Shown: positions 31,565-44,459 of the stretch, piece by piece | Layout of the letters: each line of letters begins with the position of its first letter | Position numbering within the stretch: the stretch's first letter is position 1 | Origin: Phascolomyces articulosus | Taxonomy: Eukaryota; Mucoromycota; Mucoromycetes; Mucorales; Lichtheimiaceae | Assembly: GCA_025677815.1 (NCBI GenBank) | Contig: JAIXMP010000009.1 | Span: 1,364,001 to 1,428,000, forward strand | Length of the DNA: 64,000 nucleotides | Direction of reading: 5' to 3' | Translations under genes and position numbers: made by a program | Notes under the pieces: generated by a model | Database searches by the model: none | What the model saw: only the letters and a program-made list of their open reading frames with translations | What the model was told of the DNA's origin: nothing

Positions 31565-34528
31565 ATGAAGGCACCAGCACGACGTAGTGTATCATATGTT
31601 GTAGAAGGAAGCGATGAAGAAAGAGCACACCGTTTAGGAATCAATTCACTTGTTATCGATCCCAATGTTCAACTAGACACAGTTAATGGGAATACAGCGT
31701 CTGGAGGTATTCTCTATTCTGCAGGAAGAGACGGTGTAGTAGCAAGCTGGGATCTTCATTTGGAACATGTACGAGAACAACAACCTACAGCAGAGGAGAA
31801 CGAAACAATGAACGGTTCCAATAATAGTGAACGTCCTCAATGGGTATTCGATCAAGGATTTCAGGTATATAACAGTATATTTTCTATTTTTTATTTTGGA
31901 GAGCAATGTTATTTCTTAGCATAGTTTATTAATCTTGGTATTATTGATACTGGGACTTTTTTGGTTTATTCTAATGATAGCAATCAGCACCGAAGGCAAC
32001 ATGTAGAGCATTTTCACAAACACATACAGACTGGGTAAATGATATAGCACTTTGCGACAATGGAAGGTTTGGTAGGTACATTTCATTCAAACTAAAGAAG
32101 AAAAAGGAAGGGGGAAAAGAGACAATAGGAGAAGGTACCAAGTTATATTTGCATAATAACGATAATGTATGTTTTTTTTTGGTTGTAAAAAAGTTATCTC
32201 GGCATCTTCTGATCGCACGGTCAAGTTATGGAGTACCTATGAACATGATACTTTTAATAATGCACATACGATTGGGTGGCATACAGATTATGTCAAATGT
32301 TTAGCATCAGCACAAAAAGCTGGATGGGTGGCTAGTAGCGGATTGGATAAAAAGATTAAAATTTGGGATATTGAACGTTGCCAAGCAACATTGACAGCTC
32401 ACCCACAAAGTGATAAACCAGAAGAAGTAGCAACAAGTAGGTTACTTTTGAAAAAAAAAAAAGGGAAATGGCTGAGGATAACATGGAGAGAGAGAGAGTG
32501 TGTGTGTGTGTGTGTGTGTTACTCGGGTATTTTTTTTCGTATTATTCATATTCTGAGATATCTTTTTTATTTTTATCTTTTTAATAGGTCATACCGCTAC
32601 CAAAGCGTCTATTTATGCTATGGCTGTCAATCCTTCAGGAACCATCATGGCAACGGGATCTCCAGATAAGGTAAAGTGATCGGAATGTACGGGTTTACTT
32701 GAGTGTAGAAGAAAATTGATCATTAATTAAAAATAAACAAACAAATACTTTTAGGTGGTACGCTTATGGGATCCTAGGTCAGGCAAACAAGTGGGAAAAT
32801 TAACGGGTCATACAGATAATATTCGTGCACTTTTAATAAGTCAAGATGGCAGTCATGTAAGTGAATACATTCCTTTTCTTATTATCTTTATTTAATATAT
32901 ACAAGCCAACCCTATCTCCATCACCAATCAACGTTTAACCACTATCAGCTTATTAGATTTTATCAGGCTCATCAGATTCTACTATCAAATATTGGTCAGC
33001 ACGAGCGCAACGATGTTTGGCAACTTATGAAACACATAACGATTCTGTTTGGTCATTATTTTCAGACGATCCAGAACTACGTACATTCTATGCTGGTTCT
33101 CGAGATGGATTGGTAACTCGTACTGAAGTGTCTGGACATGGAGATATGGATACACCAGATGAAAGTGAATGTATTGGATTATTCAAAGAAAAATCAGGTG
33201 TGGCAAAGGTAAGGAAAAGCAAAGTTTTGTTCTTTATTCAATTTGAAAAAGTGTTTTAACTGTATGTTGGGCCGTCTATTTTGTTTTAGATTGCTGTTTT
33301 CAACGATACCTATGTATGGACTGCGACACCAAGTTCTGATATTAATAGATGGGTAATATAACTGGATCTTATAGAGAAAGATATCTGGGTTATGTAAAAA
33401 CACTTCGTCATATTCATTCACTCACTCTTTTTTTTATTGCATTAGCTTTCTATACCGTCTCGAGAATCAAGACAATTATTGACGCGATCTGCATATAATA
33501 TTGAAATTCCATCCACTGCTTCTGCAAAACTACCACCTCCACAACCCACTTTTCATTCTCAGTATGCTGAGCCATTCATTGGAAGTGACAATTTGACCCT
33601 ATACGCCCGATCCGTCATGTCGATTCCTATTAGTTATCATGAAGATGATGACGCTTCAGATGAATCGATTCAGCCACTCAGAAACACTCCTGACTGTGTT
33701 ATCAAAGGTGGGAAAAACATCTTAAATATATAGTTGATTATTATTGCTGTTCCTATCATTTGATCTAATGTATATGAACCTGTTACGGTTATTTAGGAAA
33801 ACCCGGTATATCAACTCATCTTGTATTACAAAATAGAAGACACGTACTGACAAAAGATACCAATGGTGAAGTTTCTCTTTGGGATGTTGTAAAGGTAATA
33901 AAAAAATATGGAGAGAGAAAGAAACCTTTGTCAATGAAATCCATATACACCATGGTATAAATGTGCTGTTAAGATACTCATTTTATTTTATTTAATAGTG
34001 TACTCAAATTAAAAATTTTGGACAACGGGAATTGGATTCAGTTGCTCAAGATATGGCTAAGATGGATAGCTTTCCTGCTTGGTGTACTGTGGATACGAAA
34101 ATTGGTGTAAGTTTGGATGACGATGATTTTTACGGTTATTGTTGTTTTTGAAAATTCGAATTAACCAACAAAGCATGAATGAATCTGTGGGTATAGGCTA
34201 TTACGGTTCAATTGGATGGTTTCACGTGTTTTGATTGTGAAATGTATGCAGACGAGATAGATTTACCGGAAACTTATGAAGTTCGTGAAGATCAAAGAAG
34301 TAAGTGATAGCAATCTTTTTGCCTTTTTTTTTTTCTTGGATAAAAGTGAACTGACTAATAACTCTATTTTTTAATAAAAAATCAGTAAATCTTGGCAAAT
34401 GGGTGCTGGCTCATTTATTTGCTGAATTCCTTGCAAAAGCATCAGAACTTCATGAGAAAGAGGAACAACGATATGAAGCTCTTGATACCCCATCTTCTCA
34501 AGGCATTCATTCTATAGAACCGCCAACA

Positions 34529-34562
<34 letters not shown>

Positions 34563-36045
34563 CATCGCAACAAAAACTACCATCGAAAGCAGCGGTACCT
34601 CCCAAATCACCTGATCGTAGTGCCCATCATCATAGCAACATTCCTAAACCACCCTTGTCAGCTATTACAACCAATATAGACAGTTCACCTTTCCACCCAA
34701 CTTCTCCTGTTTCGCCAACTAATAATAATAGTAATGGTTTATTTAAAGGACCGTTTACTGCTCCACCAACAACGAGTCCACAGCAAGATTACTTTTCAGG
34801 AGCTCATCATGTATCAAGTAACAACAATAGCACTAATAGTAGTAATAGCAATAGTAATCATAACAGTAGTCCTAGCAACAATGAACAACAGCAAGCAACG
34901 TTACCACCGCATTCACCTGTGCAACCTCCTCCACCAGCTGCATTATCGAATACTCCCACGTCACCTACAAGTTCAAATTTCATCAATCGATTGAAACATT
35001 TATCGGTAAAGGCAAAAATATCTAAAGCATCATCTGGAGACGAATCTTCGCATGATGGAAATGATATTGATAAGTCGACATCATCCAATAATGAGGTATA
35101 TTATTTGAATAGTAATTTTTTTTTTATTATGGTTTGCTATCGTTTCATTTTTTTTACTCATTGTGACCTCGAAAAATAATGTATTATATAGATACCAAAT
35201 CAACATTCCAGCAGTGCAGGTGAAGATCATACTACAGCAGGATCAGGTGGAACAGTATCAGGCTCACCAGCAGCAGCAATGAAGGGATCGAAAACCCATA
35301 AACAGTTGGGTGAGAATGGGAAGAGTTCATATACTCCACCTGTATTGAGTGATTTCCCGCCTTTACCTATTCCTCGTACGACAACTATTATTATTGCCGA
35401 AGAAAGTGCAGAAGCATCTACTGGCATGGATTTATATCGTGGTACTGTTGGATCAGCCGGCATGGATGTAGAATTAATAGCTCAATCAGCACCTTTGTGG
35501 TTACTGGATTATCTTTATCATGTAAGGATACAGAGATGTAGCTTCGTTTTAAAACCACTATTTTTATAACTAAAATTAAAAATGATTTGTTATAATACAT
35601 TTTATAGAACAAGATACCAAATAAGGATACTGTCAAGTTGACATTTACATTGAAACCATACACAAGCTCTAAGTTGCCTGATTTGCCTGGAGGGTAAGCA
35701 TTACTATTGTCGTTACTGTTTTCTTATAAAAATATTAGAGGGTATAAACTCACTCCATCTCATTATAATCTATTTAGACCCAACAATCGCTTATTGGCGA
35801 ATAGAGTTTTACGAGTACGGAAACTTGCACACTATGTTGCAGAAAAGTTAGAACTATCAACAACTAATAGTAATGAACAAATTGAACTTTTATGTTGTGA
35901 TACTGTCTTAACACCCAATATGACATTAGCTGCTATTAAACAGCATATTATGAAATCTGGTGGTGATATTAATTTATGTTATCGATTTGTTAAAGAGGGG
36001 CCACCACCACAACCGACAACAGATTATAAAGTTTCTCAGTTGTAA
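31565..36045 (+). CDS. WDR48: WDR48/UAF1 family WD40 protein (deubiquitinase cofactor)
   Basis: Many exons; the first is 31565-31864. The start [15 protein letters not shown] is followed by WD repeats: [61 protein letters not shown], a repeat with [27 protein letters not shown] and [16 protein letters not shown]. Then comes the ancillary block [20 protein letters not shown] and a long low-complexity linker (about 34490-35270). The C-terminus is the SUMO-like domain of the family: [39 protein letters not shown] and [14 protein letters not shown]1 activates USP1/USP12/USP46-type deubiquitinases; S. pombe Bun107 is a fungal relative. The linker has a CAG-encoded glutamine run and Asn/Ser/Pro stretches, much longer than in animals. 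Exact exon ends were not all fixed. Confidence 0.92.
34529..34556 (+). repeat. CAG repeat encoding polyglutamine
   Basis: Nine CAG units followed by CAA codons inside the WDR48 linker. Confidence 0.9.
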
Positions 36046-36602
36046 TAACAAAAATCTAAAAAAAAAAAAAAGAATAAACATTTTTTTCTTCTCTATTATG
36101 CTTATGTAAATAATTTATTCAAGTTGATCCTCCCCTCCCCTTATTAGTGTTCTGTTATATTTAGCTTATGCGAATGATGTTGATTTACTGGATGGAGGGG
36201 TTATACTACGCAGTTAGTATTTTTATAATTAAACGATAGATGGTGGTACTGATTCTTGGACCTTTTCCTCCGTTTTCTGCACCCAAATATCCATCTCATT
36301 CAGGAGCATGTGTTTTTTTGACTTTGTCTAATTAACCAAACCCCTTTTTCACGATATTTTATCTAGTCAATCCAGTCATAATAAAGGATATAAAGCACAT
36401 TTTCTCACTCTATTTTTTACTGTTTTTCCTTCTCTCATGATATATGATTTGGTTTATTTTTATATGCTTTTCCCCTTAACATTTTTTTTTATATTTTCTA
36501 TAAATCAATTATGAATAAGTATGTTGTCGATCTATTTTCTTTCTTTCTTTTCATCTTATTTTTTTTTCTCCTACGTCTATACCCAAGCATATCATCATCA
36601 AC
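36046..36602. other. Intergenic, promoter of the secreted protein gene
   Basis: AT-rich, with a T-rich leader and TATA-like elements upstream of 36603. No other gene seen. Confidence 0.5.
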
Positions 36603-36872
36603 ATGAAGTTTCTTCTTCAAATCCTCCTCGTCACTTTTACATTATTTTCAACCGTGGTTCTTGGGGTCTCCAATTGTTATTGCACTTGGGATCTTGCTTT
36701 CTTATTCAAGAATACAAAAGAGTGTTGTGAGACCGATCATGGAACAATGAATGGTAATGCCTGTCAACTTGCAGCAAGCAATGGTGATGCAGCAAAAAAA
36801 TGGAAGAAATGTTGTGTTGGATCTCCACAGAAATTACCTATATTGACGACGGGCATCTGTACTGAACATTAA
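36603..36872 (+). CDS. Small secreted cysteine-rich protein
   Basis: A single-exon ORF of 89 residues. Residues 1-21 are a clear signal peptide (MKFLLQILLVTFTLFSTVVL plus Gly). The mature 68 residues hold eight cysteines at 25, 27, 41, 42, 54, 70, 71 and 86, in the pattern C-x-C, CC, C, CC, C. Eight cysteines with two adjacent pairs recall hydrophobins, but their order is C-CC-C-C-CC-C and the mature chain here is polar, so I do not call it one. Disulphide-stabilised extracellular roles are possible; function is unknown. The ATG at 36603 was chosen because it starts the signal peptide; another frame opens at 36521 but lacks one. Confidence 0.78.
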   Translation: MKFLLQILLVTFTLFSTVVLGVSNCYCTWDLAFLFKNTKECCETDHGTMNGNACQLAASNGDAAKKWKKCCVGSPQKLPILTTGICTEH

Positions 36873-37283
36873 AAGTTATATAGCAAGGCTATTTGGTTTG
36901 TCTTTTATTCACGTCCTCTGCATCTTTTAATATATAAACTCACTCTTTTGATCGATTCTTTTTATTTATTTATCATTGATTGTAGTACTGGTATTTTCTT
37001 TTAATTTGTTTACGATTATAATTACAATAGCAATAAATAAACACTCCTTTCCAGATACTTCAAATTTTACACAAATACGTAATTATAATTTACTTTGTAA
37101 AGAACTAAATGTTGCCAGTAGATATGATAATAGGTGCTATAATATGTACAAAAATTGAACGAGAAAAAAAAAAGAACAGGGGCAAAAATGTGATGTATAA
37201 AAAAAAGATGAAAAAAGGAAGGAGAAATAAGGGTAATGAATGGTATTCAGATGTATATTTTTATAATATTACGGAATGTATTG
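36873..37283. other. Convergent 3' region
   Basis: AT-rich 3' sequence shared by the secreted-protein and Sec2-like genes. Nothing coding is supported. Confidence 0.5.
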
Positions 37284-38768
37284 TCAACAAGAAAATAAAT
37301 GAGATCTAGCATCAAATAATTTAGATGTTGTTAATAGTGTGGATTCAGCAGAAATATCACGATGTATTGGAGCAATGATTCCAGACCGTGCCCAAAACAT
37401 ATATAAACGTAACCACACCATTTCATGAAATAAACTTTCAATCGATCGCTGCTGTCCTTGTAAACCCAAATGTAAATGTCGAACAAATTCATAAAAATTG
37501 GATATGGCAAGTAATCGGTCTTTACAAGGCCTATCAATTCGATTCCATGATTTGTCATTATCGTTTAATTGAAATTGAAATATTACGTCGTGATTATCCT
37601 CTTGTAGTTTTTGAGGTATAGGAATACCACATGCATAACATATGACGAGTGGTGCAGCAGTGAATGATGACGTTGATAACGTAGTATTTTCTATTCGACA
37701 AGGTCGACGTACGAGTGAATTGAGTAATTTACGAGTAGATAACTTTTTCATTCGTTGTAAACATGGATGAATATCTTGTTCAATGCATTGTTTTACGAAA
37801 AACAATCGATGTATTTGTTCCAAAGAGGATACAGAACGAACACGTTGGACGAAATCACGAAATACTACGAGCCCATGAGCATCCATCATGAGTTGTTGTT
37901 GCTGTTGGATCGATATCATTTGATTTTTTTGTTCAATCGCATTACTGTAATGCTGTTGGTTTTCTTTATCATCATTTCCATAATGATGACCTATTTGTTG
38001 CCGAAGGGTTCTTTCTTGATCCAGTTGATAACGCATCGATCCCAATTCTTTCATCGTAGCATCCATTTGTTCCTTGGCAAGACGACGTTCTTTCGCCACC
38101 ATTTCATTGGCTTGTTCAAAAAGCTGTGTTGATAAATCCTCAAGTTCATGTTCTGTTTGTTGTTGTATTCGAATGGCTTTTTCTGCTTTGTCTGTTACAT
38201 CTTGTAATTTTTGATTTGCAAACGCAAGGCACGCTTTAAGGACAGCAATTTCTTGTTCTTGTTTTTCAACTGTAAGTTGGAGTTGTTTAATAATTAAGCT
38301 GGCTGTTACAGATTCTTGTTCGCTTTTATTGCTATTGTTTTGTGATTCTACTACTGTTGTTACACCATTGTCGCCATCGCTATCCATCGATGATATAGAT
38401 GAAGATTGTGTACTGTCACATGTAAACGAAGAGCTCGAATGACTCATAATACTTGTGGAGAGTTGCTGTCGCGTGGATGGGATATCTCGTAATAAAACCG
38501 ATAAAAACGAAGAAGGAGAGGAAGACTTCATTAAAAGTGGAGGAAGTTTATAGAGTTGGTCATGATTTATCTTGATCTGGGCAACGCACTGTTGTTGTTG
38601 TTGCTGCTGCTGTTGTGATGATGGTGTCAATAAAGAAGGATCAGGAATTTGATCTACTACTGTTGTAGCTACGTTCTGCTGCTGTTGATATTTCTCATTT
38701 TGTTTATTCAAAGCGAGCCATGGCTTCACCACCTGAGACGGGTAACTTGGATAATGAATGGCTGTCAT
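37284..38768 (-). CDS. SEC2: Sec2/Rabin-type Rab guanine nucleotide exchange factor
   Basis: A single exon of 494 residues. The first 160 are disordered, with Gln and Ser runs. A coiled coil follows (about 165-270) with the Sec2 GEF signature LEDLSTQLFEQANEMV, which in yeast forms the long coiled coil that opens Sec4. The C-terminal half matches the fungal Sec2 conserved region: FFVKQCIEQDIHPCLQ, STRKLLNSLVRRPCRIE, a CxxC in ICYACGIPI, PCKDRLLAISNFYEFVRHL and LFHEMVWLRLYMFWARSG. Sec2 recruits and activates the exocytic Rab on secretory vesicles for polarised growth. The lack of introns is unusual beside the neighbours. The ATG at 38768 is the first in frame. Confidence 0.88.
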   Translation of the reverse strand: MTAIHYPSYPSQVVKPWLALNKQNEKYQQQQNVATTVVDQIPDPSLLTPSSQQQQQQQQQCVAQIKINHDQLYKLPPLLMKSSSPSSFLSVLLRDIPSTRQQLSTSIMSHSSSSFTCDSTQSSSISSMDSDGDNGVTTVVESQNNSNKSEQESVTASLIIKQLQLTVEKQEQEIAVLKACLAFANQKLQDVTDKAEKAIRIQQQTEHELEDLSTQLFEQANEMVAKERRLAKEQMDATMKELGSMRYQLDQERTLRQQIGHHYGNDDKENQQHYSNAIEQKNQMISIQQQQQLMMDAHGLVVFRDFVQRVRSVSSLEQIHRLFFVKQCIEQDIHPCLQRMKKLSTRKLLNSLVRRPCRIENTTLSTSSFTAAPLVICYACGIPIPQKLQEDNHDVIFQFQLNDNDKSWNRIDRPCKDRLLAISNFYEFVRHLHLGLQGQQRSIESLFHEMVWLRLYMFWARSGIIAPIHRDISAESTLLTTSKLFDARSHLFSC

Positions 38769-41700
38769 TTTGTATTATATATGTAATAAAAAAGAAAGAA
38801 AAAAGAAAAACAGCAGGCTTTGCTGTATACGTAAAGGTTTAAAAACAAAACAAAACAAAACAAAAAATTAATAATAATAGTAATAGTAATAACGTGTTTT
38901 TTATTCTCTAAATTCATTTGCCCTTTAAGCAAAAAAAAAAAATGATACGATTTATTATTCCATTGGGGAGAAAGAGACGTAACAATCATAAATAATATTT
39001 TCTTTGTGCTATATCACATAGTGTCATGTTTAAGGTAAATCAGCAGTTTTAAATGATAAATTTAATAGTGTCACCACTCCGGAAAATTTTATTTTAGGTT
39101 AATAAACTATATATAAACATCGATTCATATATTCTTCCTTTCATCGTCATCCCGCGGTAAAAATATATTTGTAAAAAGCCTATGGGGAAATATTAAATTA
39201 ATATATCTCATGAAAACTATTTTTAAGTATACAAATAGAACCACAAAGAAAAACTACAAAACAAAAGGGTACAGCACCTCCCTGTTTACCTTACCTTCAA
39301 AGTAGACTTTTGCTTTTCATTTAATGTCTGCCTGTTTGACACAGATTACCTTTTCGATTATGATCAGCAACTAAACAGGCCCTTTTGTGGAACTCGAGTA
39401 ATAGTACGTGAAATATGGAATCTCTTCAAAGCAAAAATTGACTTCGCCTTACTGGTTTTTTTTAAAAAAATAATAATAAAAGGTTCATACTTCAATTGTC
39501 TTACATCGTGATTAAGATAAACTAAGATATGTACCTTGAGACCCACCCTCTTCACCTAAAAAAACCATTTATCGAACTGGAATCACCAGTTCCTGTTTAT
39601 AATGACGCCAAAGTTCCCATCAGTTACCAGCTTCATAATCCAAGTCTGAGGTATGTCATCTAATAATAAGAAAAAATTATGTTGATAGGCAATGATTATC
39701 TGTGTAAGTAGATTTACAAGTTGTTAAACAGAATACCTTATGTTTGGCATGCAGCAAAATCTATCATACTCCGTTATTACTTTTTCATACGTACATTTAT
39801 AATCAAATGAATCTATACACTATACTTGTTTACTATTACATAATGCAGATAGTAAGCAGAGTTTGTGAGGAATTGATCTAGCATTAAATCTGCCACCGCT
39901 GTATTATGCAAAGTGGGGATCACACCATGATTAACTCCCGTAATATCGAAATATCATTGGACGAAAAAAAACCTTAACCACTGAAAAATGTACTTTACTT
40001 GTAGTGGAAGAACGTGATTGAAATATTGAAGTAAAAAAAAAGATAAGTAGCTTCTTTTATCTGATGGATTATAGATAAGCTAACTCAATCTAATAAACCT
40101 AATATTTGGTTGAAGTGATACTATCAAAAATACCAAATAAAAAAACAAAATCCCAAGGTAAAAAAAAAAGATGATTTCAAGGATGCAAAAAGTATATAAA
40201 GAAGAGGAGGATTGAATGGTATTCATTGGTGACTTGAATGATAATGAAGGTTTCTCATGCTTTTGCATTTACGAAGAAGTATAGTGACATCGAGAAGGGA
40301 TTGATATTTATCAATGGATGAAAAAAAAAAAAAAAGATAAAATCTTCCCAGATACGTAGTAAGTACACGTTTAAAAGTACTTATATTTCATATTTTGTTA
40401 GAGTTAGCTGATAACATTAACTTTCTTTCTTTACATTGTAATATCTATTTAAATAGAAAACCAAATAAGAAAGTACAGTGTATCCCTGTTTACCGTTGCA
40501 ATACCACCGCAACCATTCCTCCGTTATAGTAACAAGTAATTGAATGTCTTCTCTCCTCGTTTTTACATAGTGTCTCCAACGATTTGTAATACGAGGTTCA
40601 GTGACAAGGGAGAAAAAAAAATTACCTGATGATATATATAAAATATCACCAGTCCCTATATTAATAAAAAAGAGTAATGAATATAATATCACGAAATTTG
40701 ATTTTACTATGGTTGTATAAACACTGGATACTTGTGTATAATTAAAAAAAATTAGTGATGAGCTATATAGCATTAATTGCTCATTATTATGATAAAGGTG
40801 CTTGAGATGAGAGAAACTTTGTTTAACAAAAATGTAATTAAAAATTGCTATGAAAAGATAACAGAGTGATGTTTTATTCCAAATAATGGTAGAGTGTATA
40901 ATAGTGACGTATATTTCAAGTAGTTAGATACGAAAAGATTACCTGAATTAATAGTGCAGCAATTAAATATGATTTATATGTGCACGAACCACTCATCTAA
41001 TAATATAAATAGCGTGACATTTTTTTTTGAATTATATCATTGCATGACAACTTGTTCAAATAAATACATTTGCCGACATTTTCTGTTGGAGCGCGGGATG
41101 TGGTTTCTTTTTTCATGCATAATGACAGAAATTACTTATGATCACAAGAATGAAATGATAGTATTTTATATAAAAATGACAAGTCAATCCTAGTCATTGG
41201 CACACATGATAACATGATATGATTTGACGAGTTGTTCACATTATCGGTAACAATCATAATTTTTTATTATTGTCGTCATAATTATTTATCGCATGCTTGA
41301 ATGATAATAAAATTAAAGTTAGTTTAGTATAATGATGATAATATGAACCAAGGATTCCTTCTTCTCATAAAACAACCGTCGTATTGAAAGAATAAAATGT
41401 TGGATTTGTTTGCATTCCCCAACCCGACTTTTTCAGGTTCGTCGTTTCTTATCAGGATGAGCTGCATCTAAAAAGTTTATAGATATGTTGTATCACAAAT
41501 AGAAAATGCACTGTTTTGTTTATATGATTGTTGTTATTAATAATAATACAGGATCATGTAGATCTGAAAGATTAACATAATTGTTGATTCCCAACGAAGA
41601 GGAAAAAAGCAATAGATAAGAAATCTAACGTTGTTAAATATCTCTCTTTTTTGATGAGAAGCAAATTGCTATGTCTTTTTTTTTTTTACTTTATAAAGGT

Positions 41701-42344
41701 TTATCTTTAGATTGCCTGTTGTCTCACCTCTATCTCCTTAATTTGGATGGAAGAGCAAGATCGTCCATCAACAAACTTATTTTATTATTATTGATGCGTT
41801 TGTATAAAAATCATTTAAGCTTACGTACCCAGATGAATCGTTTTCTCACATATAGAACGATAATAGCCTGGTTACTGATGGATATGTACTATTATAATAA
41901 TATTTTATTCCCCCAAATAAAAATGATAAATAAAAAATCAGGCTACTAATAATTTGAATTTGGTTTTATAGAAATTTGTACGGAACCAACAAAAACTTTG
42001 AATTTCGGAAAAGGGCGTGCCTGAAATAAAAAACCAAAAAAATTCAACTCCTTTTTCCTTCTTTCTCTCTTTCTCTCTCTCTCTCTCATTTTTCAACAAC
42101 AAGCCTAGTTAGTTTTTCACGACATCCACTTAACCCCGCAATCTTTCATCCGCGGAAAAGAAACGAATTTAGAGAGAGGATCTTTTTATTATTATTATTA
42201 TTATTATTGTTCATTAATCGTTGTTGTTCGTCTTCTTTGTACCTTTTTTTTTTTTCGTATTACTTTGGAGAAATCAAATTTCTTTTTTTTTTTTCTTCAT
42301 TTCCTCTCTCTTTTTTCCTCTTCTTTTTCTTCCTATTTTGAATC
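38769..42344. other. Gene-poor gap
   Basis: No gene is supported. Two minus ORFs, 39364-39555 and 40417-40773, have coding-like pieces (the second includes RITNRWRHYVKTRREDIQLL) but no start context or partner exons, so they may be relics. T8A7 lies at 39456-39470. A TTA repeat and CT-rich leader just before 42345 mark the carrier promoter. Confidence 0.5.
40417..40773 (-). pseudogene. Possible coding relic
   Basis: A 118-codon frame. Its C-terminal half looks coding (RREDIQLLVTITEEWLRWY) and its N-terminal half is hydrophobic AT-rich sequence. No family is recognised. It could be chance. Confidence 0.2.
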
Positions 42345-44459
42345 ATGTATCAAGACGACTCAGAACCTTCAAATATCCAACAATTATTTCGGTTCCTCGA
42401 TCATAATAAAGACGGTCATATTGATGCTCATGATCTCGCTGCCATTTGTGCTTCTTCCGATGCCAATGCTCCCATGGACGAGGTAAATTTTACTTTTTTA
42501 TGATCACAAATAACTTTCTATTATTATTCCCTCAGTTCCAATTCCTTTCCCTTTTCTTGTCAAAATTGTGCATATTCTCCCTTTTTTCTTTTGCTAATTG
42601 ACCAACGAAATATTCAAAACAAAAAATAAATAATAACCACCCCCAATTTTTTTTTCATTTTTACTCTATTTAGGATACCTTAAATAAGCTCCGGAGTAAA
42701 GTGACGGTGATCACCAATGCCGATGGTCATCGCATGTCTTATTCTGAATTTGTTCAATTATTGAATAGTCATTCTATTCCTGCTAGAGAATTAACCACCG
42801 ACCATCTCGATAACATTTTCGGTCTCTTATTACATGCCATTACCAAAACAAAAACAACAGCAGTAGCAGCAACAGCCACAGCTGCCACAGCTGTTACTAC
42901 TGCAGCCACTCCAACACCTTCAACTGTACCCATCATTACAACAGCAGCAACAACTACTGTGGATCCTGTTGAAAAGGAATCGAGCAAATGGAAAGACTTT
43001 TTAGTTTCGGATACCATGATTCATTTAGTTGCAGGAGGTAAATTTATACAAATATATAAAATGGAGAAGAAAGAGATTGGAGAAAGAAAAGGAAAAAGAA
43101 ATAAATAAGAGACAGGGAGATAAACAAGCATAAAAGTGTTATTATAATTCTCACACCTTCCTTTCCCATTACGCATTTCAATAGGCATGGCAGGTGCAGT
43201 ATCTCGTACTGTAGTATCTCCAGTAGAACGTATGAAAATTTTATTTCAGGTAAATAGATATATATATGAAGGGAAAAGAGAAAAGAGTGGTTTTGGCATT
43301 GCCTGATTTCACATTCCTGTCACATGTAATTTTCGGAACAGGACGGTGTGTGTGATCTTCCGTTTTATTATAACAGAGCCCCTTTCACACACACACATAA
43401 CCCCCCATTTAGTTTCATGCGGGGTGAGAGAAATTTTATTATTATATATAATAACTAAATGCATATATATCTATGGTCTGCATTAATTTTATTAGGTTCA
43501 AGGACCTGAACCTGCAGCTTATCGAGGTGTATTCCCAACATTAGCCAAAATGTGGCGAGAAGAAGGCTTAATGGGTTATATGCGTGGTAATGGTACCAAT
43601 GTCATTCGCATTATTCCTTATAGTGCTAGTCAATTTGCTGCTTATGAATGGTGTAAAAAATTATTGATGGAACCTGGAAAGACAGAATTGGACACACCTA
43701 GACGTTTGACAGCAGGCGGTTTTGCAGGTGTTATTTCCGTTGCTTGTACTTACCCATTAGATATGGTGCGTACTCGATTATCTGTATTATCAGCAACATT
43801 GGATAGCAATGTACGAAAGACAGGTGCTCCTCAAAAGAAATTACCTGGTATTGTACCTATGATTGTCCATATTTATAAAACAGAAGGAGGTCTTGTTGGT
43901 TTATATCGTGGTATTTGGCCAACTACTTTGGTAAGTTCTTTATTTTTATATTGATAAGGGTAAAAGGAGAGAGGATACACAAAAGGTGATACTAATATAA
44001 ATCCTCATTTTTTAGGGTGTTGCACCATATGTTGCATTGAATTTCCAATGTTATGAAGGTCTGAAATTCTTACTTATTCCACCTGGAGAAGATACTCCAT
44101 CGGCTACTCGTAAACTGATATGTGGTGCCCTCGCTGGTTCTATTGCACAAACCATCACTTATCCACTTGGTAAGTCAACAGGAAAGATGATTTATACTGG
44201 ATATTGGATATAGAATATTAATGAATTGGTGTGATAAATATTAGATGTTTTACGAAGACGTATGCAAGTCACTGGTATGGCTACAATTGATTATAAATAT
44301 AAAGGTACTTGGGATGCCGTAAGGACGATGGTACGAAATGAAGGTGTTCGAGGTTTATATAAGGGTATGATTCCAAACTATCTCAAGGTGGCACCTGCTA
44401 TGGGTGTTAGTTTCCTTACTTATGAATGGTGTAAAGATTCCATGATTGATTACCGATAA
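42345..44459 (+). CDS. Mitochondrial carrier with N-terminal EF-hand (APS/PAPS carrier-like)
   Basis: Six exons (42345-42482, 42674-43037, 43185-43249, 43496-43930, 44016-44169, 44245-44459) give 456 residues. Residues 19-30 (DHNKDGHIDAHD) form an EF-hand loop with D19, N21, D23, H25, D27 and D30; position 12 is Asp rather than the usual Glu. A weaker second site may be TNADGHRMSYSEF. An Ala/Thr-rich linker leads to a complete three-repeat SLC25 domain with signatures SPVERMKIL, YPLDMVRTRL and YPLDVLRRRM. The carrier part resembles yeast YPR011C (APS/PAPS carrier) in GAVSRTVVSP, NVIRIIPYSASQF, GLYRGIWPTTLGVAPYVALN and AQTITYPLDVLRRR. It probably sits in the inner membrane with the EF-hand facing the intermembrane space. 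The substrate is inferred only. Confidence 0.9.

Noticed and set aside
36603..36872. Calling the eight-cysteine protein a hydrophobin
   Set aside because: The cysteine order differs from C-CC-C-C-CC-C and the mature chain is polar, not amphipathic-hydrophobic.
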